Origin: Chitinophagaceae bacterium
Lineage (GTDB): Bacteria > Bacteroidota > Bacteroidia > Chitinophagales > Chitinophagaceae
Assembly: GCA_016722465.1 (NCBI GenBank)
Contig: JADKJC010000013.1
Location: 868,001 to 932,000 of the forward strand
Reading direction: 5' to 3'
DNA: 64,000 nucleotides
The position numbers and the translations under genes are program-made. The notes under the pieces were generated by a model. It did not search any database. It had not been told where the DNA came from and saw nothing but the letters and a program-made list of their open reading frames with translations. Shown here piece by piece: positions 1 through 9,893 of the stretch. The first letter of the stretch is position 1. Each line of letters begins with the position of its first letter.

Positions 1-33
1 TACGGCCTGTTCAAATTGTTCTTTCAGTTCCAT
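1..33 (-). CDS. N-terminal end of an unidentified gene cut by the window edge
   Basis: An ATG at 33 opens a minus-strand reading frame that runs off the left edge and begins MELKEQFEQAV. The peptide is charged and has no signal sequence. Eleven codons are too few to name a family. The gene lies directly downstream of the 125-600 gene on the same strand, 91 bases away, with a heptamer repeat between them. Confidence 0.4.
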   Translation of the reverse strand, partial: MELKEQFEQAV

Positions 34-79
34 GATTTAGATAATTTAGATGGCAATTTAAATATAAAAGATGATTTGC

Positions 80-104
80 TGGTGAATGGTCAATGGTGAA
101 TGAG
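80..104. repeat. heptamer tandem repeat (TGGTGAA/TGGTCAA units)
   Basis: Three consecutive 7-bp units (TGGTGAA, TGGTCAA, TGGTGAA) fill the gap between the stop of the 125-600 gene and the start of the next gene. The same unit, in both orientations, recurs at several gene ends in this window and inside valS. Confidence 0.75.
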
Positions 105-124
105 TAGCCCTTGAGGCCAGCTGC

Positions 125-600
125 TCACTGAGACAGTTTATCCAGCTCCTTTTGGTAGTCATACTGCAGGTCTTCATGCATGGTATCGATGGCTTTTCCG
201 GCCTTCTTCAATTGTGCATGGTAAAGATTATTCAGCGCTGCACTTTTTTGAAAAGGGATGCCCGAGTTTTTAAGCACTGAACAGAAATACAATAACAACC
301 CGGCCTCCGTTTCTTTGGAAGCAGTGTACTTAATATGCTTATTGGTGATTCGTAAGATTTTGCGGATGCTCTTTTTTGCAAAATAGAGGTTGCTGCTGTT
401 AATTTCTGTAAACTGTTCATCGATTTCTTTTTTAACAGCCTCTATGTATGCATGTTCATCATGCGATTCAAACAACAGGTAATTCAGGAGTTCTTTATTT
501 TCCTTTTGTATTTGATAAGGCGCACACATACTTCCACCAGCTTTGCAGGTGACAAGTTCTTTAATTCTTCTTTCAGCTCGTTTACTGAAGCAGCTTTCAT
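125..600 (-). CDS. conserved Bacteroidota hypothetical protein, one frameshift
   Basis: The intact C-terminal part (about 134 residues) is preceded in another frame by a good N-terminus, MKAASVNELKEELKNLSPAK, starting at ATG 600. The two frames join if the T run at 504-507 is one base longer; the protein then reads about 158 residues and continues smoothly through KYKKENKELLNYLLFESHDE. It is a soluble, helix-rich, charged protein with no signal peptide or membrane segment. The N-terminal pattern (ELKEELKNLSPAKLVEVC) looks like a family I have seen in other Bacteroidota without an assigned function. The frameshift is probably a base-calling error because both halves keep coding character. Confidence 0.7.
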
Positions 601-620
601 GGCTGTATTATTTGCTTTGC

Positions 621-1019
621 TCAATCAATATTTTCTCCGGAGGCATACAATTGCCTTACACCGGCAACCTTTGAATTATTAATAAACTCAATGGTTGCTT
701 TATCTCCCGGCTGCAACACAATGTTTAATGCATTTCCAACATAATTGAGGATGGTGCCGTTTTGAGCCGGTGCCAGTTTGAAAGTAAACCCGTTATTTAT
801 TTTAATGGTGAGCCCTTTTACATTTTCACCATAGGCCATGATGGTTCCGATCACAACGGTTTGTTTATCTGCGGTAATATTCAGCACCCCATAGTTTTTA
901 TTGTCCTTATCCTGTGAAGAAGAGGTGCTAAAATATTCTTTCCTGACTGTTTGTGCTGCTGCAGTTGAAAATATCAGTAATGCAGCTATGCAACCGGTTA
1001 CAATTGCCTTTGTTTTCAT
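621..1019 (-). CDS. small exported protein of unknown function
   Basis: 132 residues. Residues 1-22 form a typical Sec signal peptide (MKTKAIVTGCIAALLIFSTA, then Ala-Ala-Gln), so the mature protein of about 110 residues is periplasmic or secreted. The mature part is rich in short beta-strand patterns and Asn/Gly turns, consistent with a small beta-sandwich. No catalytic motif or cysteine pair is visible. It is transcribed towards the 125-600 gene but separated by only 20 bases from its start, so the two may be cotranscribed. I do not recognise the family. Confidence 0.7.
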   Translation of the reverse strand: MKTKAIVTGCIAALLIFSTAAAQTVRKEYFSTSSSQDKDNKNYGVLNITADKQTVVIGTIMAYGENVKGLTIKINNGFTFKLAPAQNGTILNYVGNALNIVLQPGDKATIEFINNSKVAGVRQLYASGENID

Positions 1020-1112
1020 TGTAAATTATTTCGCTAAAAGTATTGATTATTTCTATTGAAAGTGATAAGCAAGTCAGTTCATTGCTTTATTATTGCAGGA
1101 AAATTTCTGTCC

Positions 1113-1688
1113 ATGAAAAAGATCCTGTCAGTAATCGTTTTCGCTGCAACCTGCTTTATTGCAACAGCACAAATAAAAAAGCCGGTATCCGCCGATGCGG
1201 CTTTTAGTGAATCCCTATCCAAAATAGTCCTTGACTTTACTTATAATTTCATCAATATACAGGGCAGCAGGATGCCGGCAGAAGTGGATGCCGATACCTA
1301 CCAGTCGAAAGTATGCCTGCCCGGGGCGCTTGGCTGTAAGGTAATGCGGTATCATTCTGTAGAAGACAAATCTGCCAACTGGCAGGCAGCCGTATATGCC
1401 GGCGATAGTTTTGAAGAAGCAGTGAAGATGTATAAAAAGATATTTGGGCAGATAAAAAAAACATCCGTTAAAGGAATTGCTGCTGCCGGCAGCGGCTTTG
1501 ATGGCAAGATGGATGCAGTAGATGAAAATGTTGGCTTTGCCGTGAGCAGCCTTCGGTTAAAAACAAAAGACAAGCGTTACATCAATATGGTTGCCGAAGT
1601 AGAAATAACAAGCGGCTACACCGGTTGGGAAGTACACCTGAATGTTTACACTAAAAAGATCGTTGAAGAAAAGGAAGAAATGCAATGA
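1113..1688 (+). CDS. exported hypothetical protein
   Basis: 191 residues from the ATG at 1113; an upstream in-frame start at 1056 would add 19 residues in front of the signal peptide and is unlikely. Residues 1-20 are a Sec signal (MKKILSVIVFAATCFIATAQ). The mature protein has alternating strand/helix patterns, one CLPGALGC cysteine pair, and ends in a charged tail rich in Glu and Lys. It is followed at once by a strong terminator and is divergent from the 621-1019 gene, so it is probably monocistronic. Family not recognised. Confidence 0.7.
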   Translation: MKKILSVIVFAATCFIATAQIKKPVSADAAFSESLSKIVLDFTYNFINIQGSRMPAEVDADTYQSKVCLPGALGCKVMRYHSVEDKSANWQAAVYAGDSFEEAVKMYKKIFGQIKKTSVKGIAAAGSGFDGKMDAVDENVGFAVSSLRLKTKDKRYINMVAEVEITSGYTGWEVHLNVYTKKIVEEKEEMQ

Positions 1689-1699
1689 TGATAAAAAGA

Positions 1700-1725
1700 A
1701 AAAACCTCCTTAACGGGAGGTTTTT
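1700..1725 (+). terminator. intrinsic terminator after the 1113-1688 gene
   Basis: A perfect 10-bp stem (AAAAACCTCC / GGAGGTTTTT) with a TTAACG loop ends in a T run, 12 bases after the stop codon. The A/T flanks make it usable in both directions. Confidence 0.85.
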
Positions 1726-1938
1726 CATAGACCTTACATGGTTTATGCCATGATTGTTCTTCTACAGGTATTGGATGGTTTCAGAGGTGTAATTGGTTTT
1801 TATATTGTTGCTGGTTTTAATCTCAGGATAATGTTTCAACTTCAAGATAGGAATTAATAATTTAAAAAATCAAATTTTAAAAAAAGAAAATTACATATCC
1901 GCTCTCATTCAATTACCATCGGTACAAATAAACAATTA
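1726..1938. other. intergenic, no gene seen
   Basis: About 210 bases of AT-rich sequence between convergent genes. I see no open frame with coding character and no repeat. Confidence 0.5.
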
Positions 1939-4900
1939 CTATCTTACCAGTGATATATTTCCCGGGATGATTTTCGGTTTACCATTGCCATCCATTACTT
2001 CCACTACATAAACATATACATCCGAAGGCAGTTTCATTCCTCTTGAGGTTCCATCCCACCCACTGGTTGCATCATTTGTATAAAAATTCATTTTCTCAAA
2101 AACTACCATTCCTTCCCGGTTCAATATTTTAAGCCGGTTAATTTTTACACTTCCAGCGGCTCTCGGATAGAATACTTCATTGGCGCCATCACCATTGGGA
2201 GAAAATGTATTGGGAATAAATACATCGCCGGTTGCTGTGGCCGAAGATACTGTTACATTAACGGTATCACTAGCTGTGCAGCCAGCAGCATTTTTAACTT
2301 CCACTGTGTATGCTGTAGTAGTAAATGGCTTTACTGTAACTGCATTGCCGCTATTACGGAATACACTGCTGGTAGGCGACCATCGTAAATCTGTAACATC
2401 TGCTGAAATGGTTGGCACCAGGTCTGCAGAACTTCCACTGGCAATAGTTTTATCTTCTCCTGCATTTACCAGCGGCAAGGCATTTACCTGCACAGTGATA
2501 AACCCGGTATCTTTAAAGCAGGCCTTACTATCGGTGCCGATCACTCTGTAAGTAATGGTATTGCCAGGTTGACAAACCGGTGTACTGGTATGTATGTTAT
2601 CCAGCCCTGCAGCAGGGCTCCATTCATAAATAGCGGCGCCGGTAACGGGCAATGATACAGATTTGCCTGCACACAATTTAGCGGTGCTGTTATAACTCAT
2701 ACTAAATGGCAGGGCAACATTGATGGTAACAGAGTCCTTTGCTGTACAACCACTGCTATTCGTTCCGGTAGCAACATAAATGGAGTTGGCTGCTACTGTT
2801 GCTAACGTGGAGGCACAGCCGGTACAGCTTAAGCCTGCAGCAGGGCTCCATGAATAGGATGTTGCCCCTGTAGCTGTCAATGCAGTTGCGGCTCCTTTAC
2901 AAATTTCTGTATTACCGCTAATCTGCAGATTGGGTAAAGGATAGGCTTCAATTGTTTTGCTGATTATTTTTTCACATCCTTCATTGCTGGTAACAACCAG
3001 TGTTATTACATAATTACCTGCTGTAAGATAGTTTTGAGCTGCCGGGTTTTGCACAGTGGAGGTATTGCCATTGCCGAAATCCCATTGCCATTTTACAATA
3101 GGGGCAGCTGAATTATTTGCTGTTGCCGTAAAAGATGCAGCTAATGGTGTGCAACCATTGCCTGTAGACTGTAAAACAGCATTCGGCGAAGACACGACGA
3201 TTACAGGTGTTGCAGCAGTAAAACTGTCAACACAACCATTGGCAGTTCTTACAATCAGCAAAGGATAATAAGTTCCGGGAGTTTGATAATCATGTGAAGG
3301 CTGGGCGATATTGTTGGCATTAAAACCATCCCCAAAATCCCAGTAATTGCTGACAATGTTTTCACTGCCCGAACTGGTGTTTACAAAGTCAACATGCTCT
3401 GCACTGCAAATTTTACTGTCGGGAAAATTAAATTCCGCCACCAGGTTTACCATATGAATAGTATCTGTGCCGTTGATGGGAACTTTACAACCATTATCAT
3501 CAGCCAATAATAATTTAGGGACATAGCTGCCTGTGTTATTGTATTGATGAATCACTACAGAATCATTGTTGATGATAGTGGCCCCATCATTAAAATCCCA
3601 GATATATGATACAGCATCCGTAGTATGTGCAGTAAAAGTTGCCTGGCCGGGTGAGCAAAAATTAAGGGGGGTATAACTCAGTGAACCCTTCGGCCCTTTA
3701 ACAACAATTTGCCTTTGCATTTTGCTGGTACAGCCCCCACGCCCTTTAACCGTAAGCGAAACAACATAAGTACCGGGGTAAGAATAAAAGTGTGATGGGT
3801 TGTGCGTAGCTGTTGTACTGCCATCACCAAAATCCCACAACTCTTCCATTACATTTACCGACTGGTTGTTAAACTGAATAATCAGTGGCGGACATGTCCT
3901 GAATGAATCACTCATACTGAACCTGGCAACAGGGTCTTCCGTTTTAATATAATTGCTATGGATACTGGAATCTTCACAGCCGGCAACATGGGTTAATTTT
4001 AGTTTTACAGTATAAGTGCCCTCTGCAGTATAAAAGTGTGCCGGTGACTGTGAGGCTGCAACACTTCCATCACCAAAATCCCAATGATAGCTAATCCCCT
4101 GCTCTGCATAAGGACAGGTAAAATGCAGGTTGCTATTGGTACACTTGATGGTATCACTGGCGGAGAATGCCGCACTTAATTTTTTAATAGACAATGGCAC
4201 ATCCAGTACATATTCATTGCTGCACCCTTTCTCATCTGTTACTTTTAAACTAACTGGAAAATTGCCCCTGTTACTGTAAGTATGTGCAAATGGTGGTGCC
4301 GTCAGTGATTCGGTATGGCCATCACCATAATTCCATTGCCAGCTTACGATGCGGTTGCTACCCTGTGTAAATGAACTGTCGTTGAACTGTACCGGAGTAT
4401 TGGTACAGGCCACTGAAGCGGCCGCTGCAAAATTTGCCTTTAATCCGTTTACAGTAATGTAATTTGTTTTTATTACTGTATCCCTGCAATAGTATAAATA
4501 CCGGGATGATCATATTGATGGAAAATAAAATTCTCCCGTGTATTCTCTGCAGTTCCATCACCAAAATCCCATATAAATCGGCTTGCATTGCTGGATGGGA
4601 TGGTGGCGGCAAACCGGACATCTCTATCCTTACAGGCAACTGAGTCAGAAGCAAAAAATCCGGGTTTATTTTTACAGCTTTCAGTTTTTTGTTTGCAGGA
4701 AATTACAGCCTGTAGTTTGATTCAGTGCGGTAAGCATTACGGAATAAAGCCCCGTATCACTGTATGTATGAACCGGGTTAAGTTCAGTGGAAGTAGCGCC
4801 ATCACCAAAATCCCACTGCCAGCTCTCGGCACCGATGGAATGATTGCTGAATGAGAAAGTAAAGGGGGCAGCACAGGTAAAATCGTACTTTAATTTTGCG

Positions 4901-6474
4901 ATGGCAGGTTTGATGTACACATAATTGTGCTTTCTTACAGTGTCTGCACAGCCTCCATTAAATACAATCATCTGTACATCCAAAAATCCTGTATCGGTGA
5001 ATATATGTTTGGGATGCTGCTCCATGGCTTGTGAGTTATCACCAAAATCCCATTGCCACATAGTAGCTCCACCGGTTGACTCATCCGTAAAACTGATCTC
5101 TGTTTGTGCACAACTGTTTCTTATATCTGCAGTAAAGGCAGGCGAAGGTTTATTGCCTGCACCAATAGCATGTTCTACTATTGTTGTGTCTTTACATCCC
5201 GAAAGGCCGGTTGTAACAAGCGAAACGGTATAATACCCCGGAGTGGTATAACTATGTGTTGGTGAAATGGCAGCAGCAGTATGTCCATCACCAAAATTCC
5301 AGGAATAGTTGATGATACTGTCGGTGCCATTATCAATGGCAACCAGTTTTTTTGTAAAAGGCACACAACCACTGTCGGGTAAATTATCAAATAATACAAA
5401 AGGTTTTTGTATGTGTATATAATCTCTTTTTATAAGGGAGTCCAGGCAGCCGTTGTTGTTTCTTACAACCAGTTTTACAGTGAACTTTCCCGTATCAGTA
5501 AACACATGTGTGGGGTTAGCTGTAGCAGCCGAAAGAGTATCTCCAAAATTCCAGTAATAATTATTGCCGGTTAATGACTGGTTGCTGAATTGTATGGCAG
5601 CAGGTGCTTTACAGGCACTGGTAATATTGGATGAAAAAGCTGCACTCACTGCATTTTCTACCGAAATATTTTTGCTGAATACATCCTCACAACCAAATTC
5701 ATTTTTTACCACCAGCCTCACAGTATAATTACCGCCGGTTGGGTAAGTGTACTCCGGGTGTTGAAGAACAGAGGAATCGCCGTTACCAAAAAACCATTTA
5801 TACTGTAAACGGCCATTGCCGGAGGAATTATTTTGAAATGTGATCTTTGTCGGGTTACACCTTGCAGCCACGCTGTTGGCAAACAATGCTTTTACTTCAT
5901 TAACGCTGATGTATGCCTGCTTTAGCAAAGTGGCATTACAGCCATCGCTATTAGTAACTTTTAGGCTTACATTGTAATTTCCGGTTTGGGTATAGGTATG
6001 AGCTGGATGTTGCAGATCAGCAAATATCCCGTCACCAAAGTCCCATTGCCAGCTGTTACCTGCAGTACTTTGATTACTGAAATTTACCGACAGCGGACCA
6101 CAGGATGTTGTTTGTGATGCTGAGAAATTCACCACCGGCACCGCATATACCATTACATAATTGGTCCTTACCGCAGAATCTTCTCCGGCAGCACTTTTTA
6201 CTACCAGCTTGACGGAATATAAACCTGTTGAGAAGTAGGTAACAGAAGGATTCTGGAGATACGAAATGGTACCGTTGCCAAGATCCCATTTCCAGTAGTT
6301 GGGATTGCCGGTTGATTCATCGGTAAAATGAACCAGAATGGGAGCACATCCGCTTAAGGTTGTTCCCGAAAACCTGGCAACAGGTTGTGAACAGGCCCAC
6401 ATGCTGGTAAACAGCAGGGTACTGCAAAGCACCAATCTTACAATAAAGTTTTTTAACCAGGATTTAGATTTCAT
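1939..6474 (-). CDS. giant PKD-repeat surface protein with T9SS type B C-terminal domain, frameshifted
   Basis: About 1,510 residues when joined. The start at 6474 gives a signal peptide of about 30 residues (MKSKSWLKNFIVRLVLCSTL...). Then come roughly fourteen PKD-type beta-sandwich repeats of about 85 residues, each marked by a W-D-F-G-D-G-like motif (for example WQWDFGDG, YSWNFGDG, YIWDFNDG). After the PKD array are three Ig-like/SprB-like modules with the motif WSPAAGL. The last 95 residues (VFIPNTFSPNGDGANEVFYP onward) are the gliding-motility-associated type B sorting domain used by the type IX secretion system. The protein is therefore expected on the cell surface or in the matrix, as an adhesin or structural component. 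The frame is broken three times between about 4483 and 4690: A run 4653-4658 and T run 4685-4690 each need one more base, and near 4483-4500 a longer stretch seems lost. All flanking pieces align as complete PKD units, so I treat it as one gene. Confidence 0.85.
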
Positions 6475-6768
6475 TACCGTACCGTTATGAATAAAAAACC
6501 GGCAAACAATTTTTTACTCTGAAAAGCTTGAAAAAATACTGCTGGAGAAATGCATTGATGCAGACGTAGCGGCAACAGGTGTATGCACACCATGTAGTTT
6601 CGGTTCACAAAAAGGCGCTTTCGTACCAGAAGCGTATCCTACTAACGCAAAATGAGGGGCTTTATTATAAAAAACACCGATAAGAAAGCTGGATCAAAGA
6701 AAAAAGCCCCAAAATGGGGCTGCATCAGTAAAATACAGAAATCCGGTTAGTCAAAATAGTCCCCAGCC
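6475..6768. other. intergenic, upstream of the PKD gene; contains the hutH terminator
   Basis: Nearly 300 bases without a gene. It holds the promoter region of the giant PKD gene, which I could not resolve, and the hutH terminator at 6700-6721. No RNA gene is evident. Confidence 0.5.
6700..6721 (-). terminator. intrinsic terminator for hutH
   Basis: Read on the minus strand: stem AGCCCC / GGGGCT with an ATTTT loop, followed by six T. It lies about 75 bases after the hutH stop codon. Confidence 0.85.
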
Positions 6769-6800
6769 ACCATTCACAATTGACTATTCAATATTCACAA
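6769..6800. repeat. heptamer repeat overlapping the hutH stop codon
   Basis: Seven-base periodic sequence with units CCATTCA, CAATTGA, CTATTCA, ATATTCA. It begins inside the last codons of hutH and extends downstream. Same family as the repeats at 80 and 42345. Confidence 0.65.
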
Positions 6801-8288
6801 CTTGTAGTTCCTGGTAAACGCTACTGCTTTCATCATATCATCCCTTAACAGCCGGTCAGCCTGGTTAAAAGACACTTCTTTCCTGAAAGCAGCAATCAAT
6901 TCTTCAATAACCGGGGAACTTTTCAATGGCCGGCGGAACTCCAGCGCCTGGGCCGCAGTAAGGAGTTCTATTGCCAGCACTTTTTCTACATTATCCACTA
7001 CCCTTTTGCATTTGGTAGCCGCATTGGCCCCCATACTTACATGGTCTTCCTGGTTATTGCTGGAAGAGATAGAATCCACACTGGAAGGTGTACACAATTG
7101 CTTGTTTTCACTTACAATACCTGCAGCAGTGTATTGGGGGATCATAAAGCCGGAGTGAAGCCCCGGCTGTTTGATCAAAAACAACGGCAGGTTGTGTTGA
7201 CCACTGATGAGCTGGTAGGTTCTTCTTTCCGAAATATTGGCCAGCTCGCTCATGGCAATACATAAAAAATCGAGCGCTAACGCCAATGGTTGGCCGTGAA
7301 AATTACCACCGCTAACAATCAGGTCTTCATCAGGGAAAATATTTGGATTGTCTGTTACCGAGTTGATCTCTTTAATAAAAACACCCAGTACATGATCAAA
7401 TGTATCTTTGGTTGCGCCATGTACCTGCGGCACACAACGGAAAGAATAAGGATCCTGTACCTGGGCTTTCTTTCCATTCAATATGGAGCTGCCGTTTAGC
7501 AGTTGTAATATTTTTTGGGCTGTATCTACCTGCCCTTTGTGGGACCGGATGGAATGTATCTTTTCATGCAGGGGACTTGCTACACAATCAAAAGCATCAA
7601 AAGAAATAGCAGCGATCATATCGGCCCATTGCAGCAAGCGGTCGCTTTGTACGAGGTTGTACATGCCATAAGCACTCATAAACTGTGTACCGTTGATCAG
7701 CGCCAGTCCCTCCTTGCTTTGCAGTTGCAATGGTTGCCATCCAAATTTCTGCAGCACTTCTGTTGCCTGCATGCACCTGCCATCATGGTTTACTTCACCC
7801 ATACCAATCAATGGTAAACTTAAATGACTGAGTGGGGCCAGGTCGCCGGAAGCGCCAAGGGAGCCTTGTGTATAGATCACCGGCAACACATCGTTGTTGT
7901 ACATATCCGCCAGGCGTTTTACCGTAACAGTTTGTATTCCGGAATGTCCGTAACTGAGTGACTTTATTTTTAATGCCAGCATCAGCTTTACAATTTCCTG
8001 CGGCACTTCCTCGCCCATACCACAGGCATGCGATTTCAGCAGGTTACTTTGCAGTTCTTCCAACTGGTCTTTACTGATCTGTACATTTTGCAAATAGCCA
8101 AATCCCGTATTGATGCCATAGAACAGGTCATCACCGCTTTCTAATTTTTTATCTAAATAAGTACGGCAGGCAGCTATCTTGTTATAAGCAGCAGGAGTAA
8201 CATCCACCGGCTGGCTGTATAATAGAAGATTTTTTATCTGTTCAAAACCGGTATGGTTATCATCTAATAACAAATATTGATGGCTCAT
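6795..8288 (-). CDS. hutH: histidine ammonia-lyase
   Basis: 497 residues, a normal length for this family. It removes ammonia from L-histidine to give urocanate, the first step of histidine degradation, in the cytoplasm. The motif GSLGASGDLAPLSHLSL (about residues 141-157) contains the Ala-Ser-Gly triad that cyclises to the MIO electrophile. The N-terminal YGINTGFG motif is also typical, and the INTGFG version fits histidine lyases better than the tyrosine enzymes of plants or pigment clusters. No hutU, hutI or hutG lies nearby, so the rest of the pathway must be elsewhere if present. A convincing promoter sits upstream at 8344-8373 and a terminator downstream. Substrate choice within the aromatic lyase family is inferred from sequence only. 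Confidence 0.92.
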   Translation of the reverse strand: MSHQYLLLDDNHTGFEQIKNLLLYSQPVDVTPAAYNKIAACRTYLDKKLESGDDLFYGINTGFGYLQNVQISKDQLEELQSNLLKSHACGMGEEVPQEIVKLMLALKIKSLSYGHSGIQTVTVKRLADMYNNDVLPVIYTQGSLGASGDLAPLSHLSLPLIGMGEVNHDGRCMQATEVLQKFGWQPLQLQSKEGLALINGTQFMSAYGMYNLVQSDRLLQWADMIAAISFDAFDCVASPLHEKIHSIRSHKGQVDTAQKILQLLNGSSILNGKKAQVQDPYSFRCVPQVHGATKDTFDHVLGVFIKEINSVTDNPNIFPDEDLIVSGGNFHGQPLALALDFLCIAMSELANISERRTYQLISGQHNLPLFLIKQPGLHSGFMIPQYTAAGIVSENKQLCTPSSVDSISSSNNQEDHVSMGANAATKCKRVVDNVEKVLAIELLTAAQALEFRRPLKSSPVIEELIAAFRKEVSFNQADRLLRDDMMKAVAFTRNYKL

Positions 8289-8343
8289 GCAGCAGCAACC
8301 CAGAGGGGATTTTTTTGATTGGTAATAGGTATCCTTAACCCCC

Positions 8344-8373
8344 CAAAAGTAATGTAAATTATATCACTACAAA
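8344..8373 (-). promoter_or_regulatory. Bacteroidota-type promoter for hutH
   Basis: On the minus strand, TTTG (8370-8373) is followed after 18 bases by TACTTTTG (8344-8351), matching the Bacteroidota -33 TTTG / -7 TAnnTTTG consensus. Transcription would begin about 45 bases before the hutH start codon. Confidence 0.65.
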
Positions 8374-8380
8374 TTACGGC

Positions 8381-8993
8381 TTACCCTCTCCTTCTTTCAA
8401 GTAATACCATCATCATCATGCCCAGCAATATCCTGTCTTCTTCTCCTTTTTCAAATTCGGCTTCTTTGTGCAGGGTAAATTTCCTGCCCAGGAAGGAAGC
8501 CTCTTTTGAAAGTGCAAACCAGGGTACCATCGGGCCTTGTTAAAGTATAAGAGGGATTAAAGAAATAACCGGAGAAGATGCCTACCAATGGCAGTTCACT
8601 AAGCAGGCTGTCCCAAACTTTTACCCAGGCATTCTTTTCCTTTATTTCAAGATCCTGCTGGTCATTTTCATCAAAAATTAAATAGTGTGCTTTCCATATG
8701 GAACGCCAGCCCTTCCGCACTACCCTTCCAATATTTCTTCCAGCGGCATCGGTAAATGAATAGGAAGTATTAAAGTCAAGCCATTTGTTGGCACGGATCT
8801 CATATTTCAATTCTGCCTGGCCCATATCACCAAATACCTGCACATGTTCCTTTAACCTGAACATTTTTTGTTTGGTATAAGCTCTTACATTGCCCAGGGC
8901 ATCGGTTGCAGTAAAATCATTGTGCAGGGTGGCAATTTTAAACTGCAGTTGCAGTGGATAATAATTCTGTTCAAGTAAATCAGTTGGTTGCAT
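8381..8993 (-). CDS. LURP-one-related (tubby-like fold) protein, one frameshift
   Basis: The intact upstream frame gives 180 residues ending in an unnatural tail. Removing one base in the T run at 8504-8507 restores a longer C-terminus reading FLGRKFTLHKEAEFEKG and then DRILLGMMMMVLLERRRG with a stop at 8381, about 204 residues in all. That final hydrophobic helix followed by basic residues is what LURP-one/tubby-like proteins have at the end of their 12-stranded barrel. The N-terminal part (LQLQFKIATLHNDFTATDALGNV) matches the start of the barrel. Such proteins bind phospholipid or have unknown roles. No operon partner is obvious. Confidence 0.7.
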
Positions 8994-9055
8994 ATTGTAA
9001 AGGTTATTTTTGGCAATGATAGTAAAAAATGGATTGAACTAAGAAGATACTTTTT

Positions 9056-9778
9056 TCATTTATCATACAATCCCCTGATCACCACGCTTGCCACCACACA
9101 GCCAAACACTGCCGGCATGTAACTGATGGTGCCAATGATTGATTTTTTGGGATAGGCTTTTTCTGTTTCAATAATCCTTGACTGATCAACATCCTCCGGG
9201 GAGAAAACAACCTGCACTCCGGTTTTGATACCTGCCTTATGCAGGTATTTGCGTACATAGCGGGCAAGGTTGCACTTGTAACTTTTTGAGATATCAGTGA
9301 TCTCAATCCTTAATGGATCAACCTTGCCGCCGGCACCAAGTGAGCTCACTATGGGAATATTCCTGTCAACACAGGCTTTGATGAACCAAACTTTGGGGCT
9401 GAGGGTATCAATACAATCCGCTGCATAATCATACTGCTGGGATTCTACCAGGCTAATGGTTTTCTCCTCCTTGATAAAATGGCTGATCACCGTTAAGTTC
9501 AATGCAGGATTGATGTCTTTCAATCTTTCCGCCATCACTTCGGCCTTTAGTTTTTTTTCGGAACTGTGCAGTGCTGGTATCTGCCTGTTACAATTACTAA
9601 GATCCACCACATCGCCATCCACAATGGTCATGCTGCCAACGCCTGCACGGGCAATCATTTCAGCACAAATACCGCCTACCCCGCCAAGCCCAGCAATGAG
9701 TACGTTTTTGTCAATCAGGTTCTGTACTTTTTCTTCACCCAACAGCAGTTCGGTTCTGCTCATCCAATATGGAATCAT
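9056..9778 (-). CDS. tcdA: tRNA threonylcarbamoyladenosine dehydratase
   Basis: 240 residues. TcdA uses ATP to dehydrate t6A37 in ANN-decoding tRNAs to the cyclic ct6A form. The E1-like Rossmann core shows GLGGVGGICAEM (nucleotide loop, about residues 30-41), VDGDVVDLSNCNRQIPAL with the Asp and Asn-Arg-Gln ATP contacts, and the SLGAGGKVDPLRIEITD segment typical of the TcdA/CsdL branch rather than of ThiF or MoeB. A hydrophobic C-terminal stretch (MPAVFGCVVASVVI) is also normal for TcdA. I keep the first ATG (MIPYWMSRTELLLG) because homologues begin with a similar short lead; an internal ATG at 9763 is the alternative. A heptamer repeat begins 4 bases upstream of the start codon. Confidence 0.9.
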   Translation of the reverse strand: MIPYWMSRTELLLGEEKVQNLIDKNVLIAGLGGVGGICAEMIARAGVGSMTIVDGDVVDLSNCNRQIPALHSSEKKLKAEVMAERLKDINPALNLTVISHFIKEEKTISLVESQQYDYAADCIDTLSPKVWFIKACVDRNIPIVSSLGAGGKVDPLRIEITDISKSYKCNLARYVRKYLHKAGIKTGVQVVFSPEDVDQSRIIETEKAYPKKSIIGTISYMPAVFGCVVASVVIRGLYDK

Positions 9779-9781
9779 TCA

Positions 9782-9823
9782 TTGAAAATTAAAAGTTGAA
9801 AATTGATAATTGAAAATTCAAAA
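9782..9823. repeat. heptamer repeat, six units, next to the tcdA start
   Basis: Six consecutive 7-bp units: TTGAAAA, TTAAAAG, TTGAAAA, TTGATAA, TTGAAAA, TTCAAAA. It occupies the divergent gap between tcdA and the BNR-protein gene, starting four bases from the tcdA ATG, where the 5' leader or promoter of tcdA should lie. Confidence 0.75.
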
Positions 9824-9893
9824 TAGTGCAGTGCCGCATTTCCTAATTCCTTCATTCTTAATTATCCGTTACCTTGGCTGCAAAAATGATGGT

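Noticed and set aside
4358..4654. Separate short gene in the break of the giant PKD protein
   Set aside because: That frame is a shifted reading of a PKD unit; the neighbouring frame gives the expected FIWDFGDGTAENT motif.
6795..8288. Tyrosine ammonia-lyase of a pigment (flexirubin-type) cluster
   Set aside because: The INTGFG motif favours a histidine enzyme, and no ketosynthase, acyl carrier or other pigment gene lies near.
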